Shown here piece after piece: positions 61,520-64,000 of a DNA stretch of 64,000 nucleotides. The notes under the pieces are model-generated. The model ran no database searches and had not been told where the DNA came from. It saw only the letters and a program-made list of their open reading frames with translations. Positions within the stretch are counted from its first letter, which is position 1. Each line of letters begins with the position of its first letter. Location of the stretch: contig DF820467.1 of NCBI GenBank assembly GCA_000739535.1, positions 141,895-205,894 of the forward strand. The letters are read 5' to 3'. The translations under genes and the position numbers were made by a program. This stretch comes from Candidatus Vecturithrix granuli. GTDB lineage: Bacteria > Moduliflexota > Moduliflexia > Moduliflexales > Moduliflexaceae.

Positions 61520-61538
61520 GTCCTCTCCTCCTGTGAAA

Positions 61539-61603
61539 ATGTAGCGCGAAACTCCGGTTTCGCGGCTGTCAACGATGCGCGAAACCGGAGTTTCGCGCTA
61601 CAT
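61539..61603. repeat. Palindrome overlapping the GrpE-like stop codon
   Basis: Inverted repeat with 26-base arms. Left ATGTAGCGCGAAACTCCGG, right CCGGAGTTTCGCGCTACAT. The right arm supplies the last Met codon and TAG stop of the GrpE-like gene. It occupies the gap between that gene and the downstream Hsp70 gene. Confidence 0.85.
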
Positions 61604-62578
61604 CTCCTGTGTTTCGTTCTCATTCTTCACGACCACAACCTGGGCGGCGCGAAGCACCAGACGTTCACCGCAATGTGTGACATATTCGTAGCCTTTTCTG
61701 GTTATTTCTTTAATCCGGTCATTTTCCATGCTGGGGTCAGGCTCAACGGCGCATGGCTCATGACGTTCAAAATCAATCACTGCGCCCGGGACCACATCCA
61801 TCTCATGCACCTCAAGCTGCTCAAAAACGTGTTCGAGCTCCTCTCCAATTTTGTTATAAGCCGCACACCAGGCATCCAGGTCTGCGGCATTTTCCGCATA
61901 ACGATGCCGGAACTCTTCAATGCGAGGTGGCAAGTGTTTCTGGCCGTCATAGATGCCGTCAAGAATGGGCAGCACTTGTTTTTCGAGGAAAGATAATATC
62001 TGGTTTTTGCGATTTTTCACCAGATCATTTGACAGGGAAACGACTTTGTAATTGTCTTTTCCGATGCTGTTCAGTTCTTGTTGAATTTTTTTGAGCGCGA
62101 GTTCTTTTTCCGTTATCTCTTCTATCAATGCCTGCCATTCCTGCTCTGTATGCATCTGCAAGTCGCCCGACAATTCGAGATCACTGGCGAGTTTTTTTAA
62201 GCGATCCCCTGGCGTGACCAGGCGTTCCAACATTCTGCCGATAATTTCCAGTCCTTCCTGATGGTTTTTGATCTCCTGTTGCAACTCGTCAGGGAAGGCG
62301 GCGACAATCTCCCGGTTTTCCACAATGATCTGTTTAGCTGCGTCTGCGGCGCGTTCGATTTCGGACAATAAGGTTTTGCCGTGTTTTTCCCAGTAACGGG
62401 CTTCTTCAAGGTTGGCGTCATATTGCTGCCGATCGTCTTCAAACTGTGCTTCCTCGCTTTTCCTGGCGCTGGCAATCAATTCGTCAAGATCGAATTCCGG
62501 TTGGAGGTCCGCTGTCGGTTGCTCCTCTAAAACCTTCGGTTCCTCCTGAACAGATACCTGTGCTTCTGATGTTGTCAT
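61598..62578 (-). CDS. GrpE-like nucleotide-exchange factor with long coiled coil
   Basis: A 326-residue protein. Residues 1-30 are acidic and low in structure. Residues 40-250 are mostly helical and charged, a probable coiled coil (EARYWEKHGKTLLSEIERAA, IEEITEKELALKKIQ). Residues about 250-320 look like the GrpE head: HEMDVVPGAVIDFERHEPCA, EITRKGYEYV, and GERLVLRAAQVVVVKN. GrpE releases ADP from DnaK. This protein is about 130 residues longer than E. coli GrpE (197). Only the head gives clear similarity. It starts 26 bases after the upstream Hsp70, with CAGGAGGAACGTGCG before the ATG. Confidence 0.75.
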   Translation of the reverse strand: MTTSEAQVSVQEEPKVLEEQPTADLQPEFDLDELIASARKSEEAQFEDDRQQYDANLEEARYWEKHGKTLLSEIERAADAAKQIIVENREIVAAFPDELQQEIKNHQEGLEIIGRMLERLVTPGDRLKKLASDLELSGDLQMHTEQEWQALIEEITEKELALKKIQQELNSIGKDNYKVVSLSNDLVKNRKNQILSFLEKQVLPILDGIYDGQKHLPPRIEEFRHRYAENAADLDAWCAAYNKIGEELEHVFEQLEVHEMDVVPGAVIDFERHEPCAVEPDPSMENDRIKEITRKGYEYVTHCGERLVLRAAQVVVVKNENETQEM

Positions 62579-62604
62579 CGCACGTTCCTCCTGAGTTTAT
62601 GCGG

Positions 62605-64000
62605 TTATGATTCTTTAATTTCCAATTCCTCCGAAGAGCTTGAACTGCTTGCTCTGACTTTGAGTAAATTTTGCTGATCGATCTCGAACCTGACTGTAAT
62701 TCGTTCCTGGCCGCGTGGTTTTGGCGGAATGCCGGTCAGGAAAAATTCTCCGATACATTTCACGCCTTCTGAGGAGACATATTCGACTTCATCAAGGGTT
62801 TGATACACTCGGATCGCCAGTTCGGTCATATTATCCCTGGGCGTGCTGTATTCCTTTGTGGCAGCCGCCGGCTCATCAGCCGGAATATCCGTGCCTTTGC
62901 GGATAAGACAGCTAAATTTGCCGCCGACCACTTCAATGCCCAGGTTATGCGTCACTTTATCGTGCAATTGGATTTTGAACGCCGGGGTATCATCAGCTTC
63001 TTTCGGCACGAAATCGGCGTCTTGCGGCAGATTCATGGTTGCTCCCAGAATTGCGGCCCCGCGCGCAATCGCCGTATCCGGATCAATATCCGAATACGGT
63101 TCTCTGCCAAACATTTCCTGAAGCATTTCTTTGACCAGAGGCACTTTGGTTGAGCCGCCGACCAGTATGATGCGATCGATGTCTCTGATGGTAAATTGAG
63201 CGGCATCCAGGGCTTTTTGCACGGCTTCTCTGGTGTCCATGACCAGATCACGAATGACATCGTTAAACTGCTCGCGCGTCACTTCCATCTCAACATGATA
63301 CGGCGTGCCGCTTTCATCGTGAATAATATTGGGAATATGAATATTGGCCGTCGAAGCTTCGGTCAGCTCATGTTTGGCCTCCATCACGGCCTCTTTCAGT
63401 TTTTGCTGGGCGTTGCGGAGTTTATTTTCATTGATCCCCTGATCTTTTTTCAGATCGAGGATGTCAATGCCGGAGTGCTCGCGTAATGTGCTGGCAACAA
63501 TCGCCATCAGCCGCTCATCAAAGTCGTCGCCGCCTAATTCCGAAATGCCTTCTTTTGCCAGCACGCTGAAGGTTTTCTGATCATCCTCTGTTGAATTGAC
63601 CTGGAGAATTGAGACATCAAAAGTGCCGCCGCCGAGATCATAGACCAGAATCGTCTGGTCGCGCTCTTTTTCCAGCGCATAAGCATAGGCGGCCGCCACC
63701 GGTTCTTCTAACAGGTGGAGCACCTCCAGATTTGCCAGTTCCGCGGCTTTCCTGGTCGCTTTCTTTTTGGCGTCGTCGAAATTGGCAGGCACGCAGATCA
63801 CCGCATATTTGGGAATGCCGCCGAGTTCAAAGGCTTCATACTGCTGCACGCCCGCTGCGACTTTTAAGAGAATTTCGGCCGCAATATCCGAGGGGGTATA
63901 AACTTTTTCCGGTTTGCCATCAAAGACTTTGGTCCAGTCTTCTCCCATTTTGCGTTTGATAGAAATGATCGTATTTTCAGGATCGATGATGCTGCGCGAT
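62605..64000 (-). CDS. Hsp70-family protein without the C-terminal lid, DnaK-like (partial, 5' end outside)
   Basis: The frame runs from the window edge to 62605. Its sequence there (SIIDPENTIISIKRKMG) is the DnaK stretch normally near residue 60. It has YDLGGGTFDVSILQ, LEEPVAAAYAYALE, DRIILVGGSTKVPLV and the substrate-binding beta domain (IGEFFLTGIPPKPRGQ, VRFEIDQQNLL). It ends SSSSEELEIKES, the place where the lid of DnaK would start, and the next gene's ribosome binding site is within 20 bases. So this is also lidless, of about 510 residues. It may be the first gene of the operon. Its promoter lies outside the window. Confidence 0.88.
   Translation of the reverse strand, partial: SRSIIDPENTIISIKRKMGEDWTKVFDGKPEKVYTPSDIAAEILLKVAAGVQQYEAFELGGIPKYAVICVPANFDDAKKKATRKAAELANLEVLHLLEEPVAAAYAYALEKERDQTILVYDLGGGTFDVSILQVNSTEDDQKTFSVLAKEGISELGGDDFDERLMAIVASTLREHSGIDILDLKKDQGINENKLRNAQQKLKEAVMEAKHELTEASTANIHIPNIIHDESGTPYHVEMEVTREQFNDVIRDLVMDTREAVQKALDAAQFTIRDIDRIILVGGSTKVPLVKEMLQEMFGREPYSDIDPDTAIARGAAILGATMNLPQDADFVPKEADDTPAFKIQLHDKVTHNLGIEVVGGKFSCLIRKGTDIPADEPAAATKEYSTPRDNMTELAIRVYQTLDEVEYVSSEGVKCIGEFFLTGIPPKPRGQERITVRFEIDQQNLLKVRASSSSSSEELEIKES

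Noticed and set aside
62605-63948. Truncation of the first Hsp70 by a sequencing error
   Set aside because: The stop lies at the normal end of the beta domain and the next gene's ribosome binding site follows within 20 bases, leaving no room for a lid. The second Hsp70 ends at the same place.

Overview
The window is 64 kb of chromosome from a Gram-negative-type bacterium of moderate GC. It holds about 50 genes: SecA, S1, PgpA, GroEL and DnaK housekeeping genes, several secreted or lipoprotein products, and capsule and nonulosonate genes. No rRNA, tRNA, CRISPR array, phage or transposase gene was seen. SecA carries a roughly 95-residue N-terminal insertion of a kind I associate with Bacteroidetes-like lineages, while the other genes look mixed. 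Together with very repeat-rich intergenic DNA this suggests a poorly sampled phylum. A Modulibacteria/KSB3-like organism is one possibility, but that is a guess.

Layout. 1-4.5 kb: the end of groEL, a GNAT acetyltransferase, a YitT membrane protein, an ATP-grasp ligase and a P-loop protein. 4.5-16.5 kb: an L-rhamnose locus. On the minus strand it runs lacI, sugar ABC ATPase, two permeases, binding protein, polysaccharide deacetylase, rhamnose isomerase and class II aldolase. Divergent from it are rhaM and a URO-D-family gene. 16.6-23.8 kb: a second, paralogous LacI plus sugar-ABC system with a Cys-rich protein inside the operon. 23.9-32.7 kb: a secreted MBL-fold protein, a frameshifted YD-repeat remnant, four orphan Rhs C-terminal tip cassettes with small putative immunity genes, and an inositol-monophosphatase-like gene. 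33-40 kb: an oligopeptide ABC transporter with a fused OppD-OppF ATPase, and a nitrilase-family amidase. 40.6-43 kb: a lipoprotein and rhamnulokinase, well away from the other rha genes. 43.3-49.3 kb: secA-cmk-rpsA. 49.4-59 kb: a PMCA-like calcium ATPase and a neuB-neuC-neuA-capsule-pgpA operon, plus another glycosyltransferase-like gene. 59.2-64 kb: a chaperone operon of two lidless Hsp70s, a GrpE-like coiled-coil protein and a TerD-like protein.

How the genes work together. Rhamnose would be imported by the ABC system, equilibrated by RhaM, isomerised by RhaA, phosphorylated by RhaB and cleaved by the aldolase. Two similar LacI repressors, each with an inverted pair of operator-like sites, probably control the two sugar regulons.

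The most unusual property is between the genes. Nearly every intergenic region carries imperfect palindromes from a few families. Some are inserted inside one another, and some alter the ends of coding sequences. One family (eight copies) usually ends in the Shine-Dalgarno sequence of the next gene, so it may be a mobile 5'-leader. The Hsp70/GrpE/TerD operon and the Rhs tip array are the best candidates for a little-described protein system.
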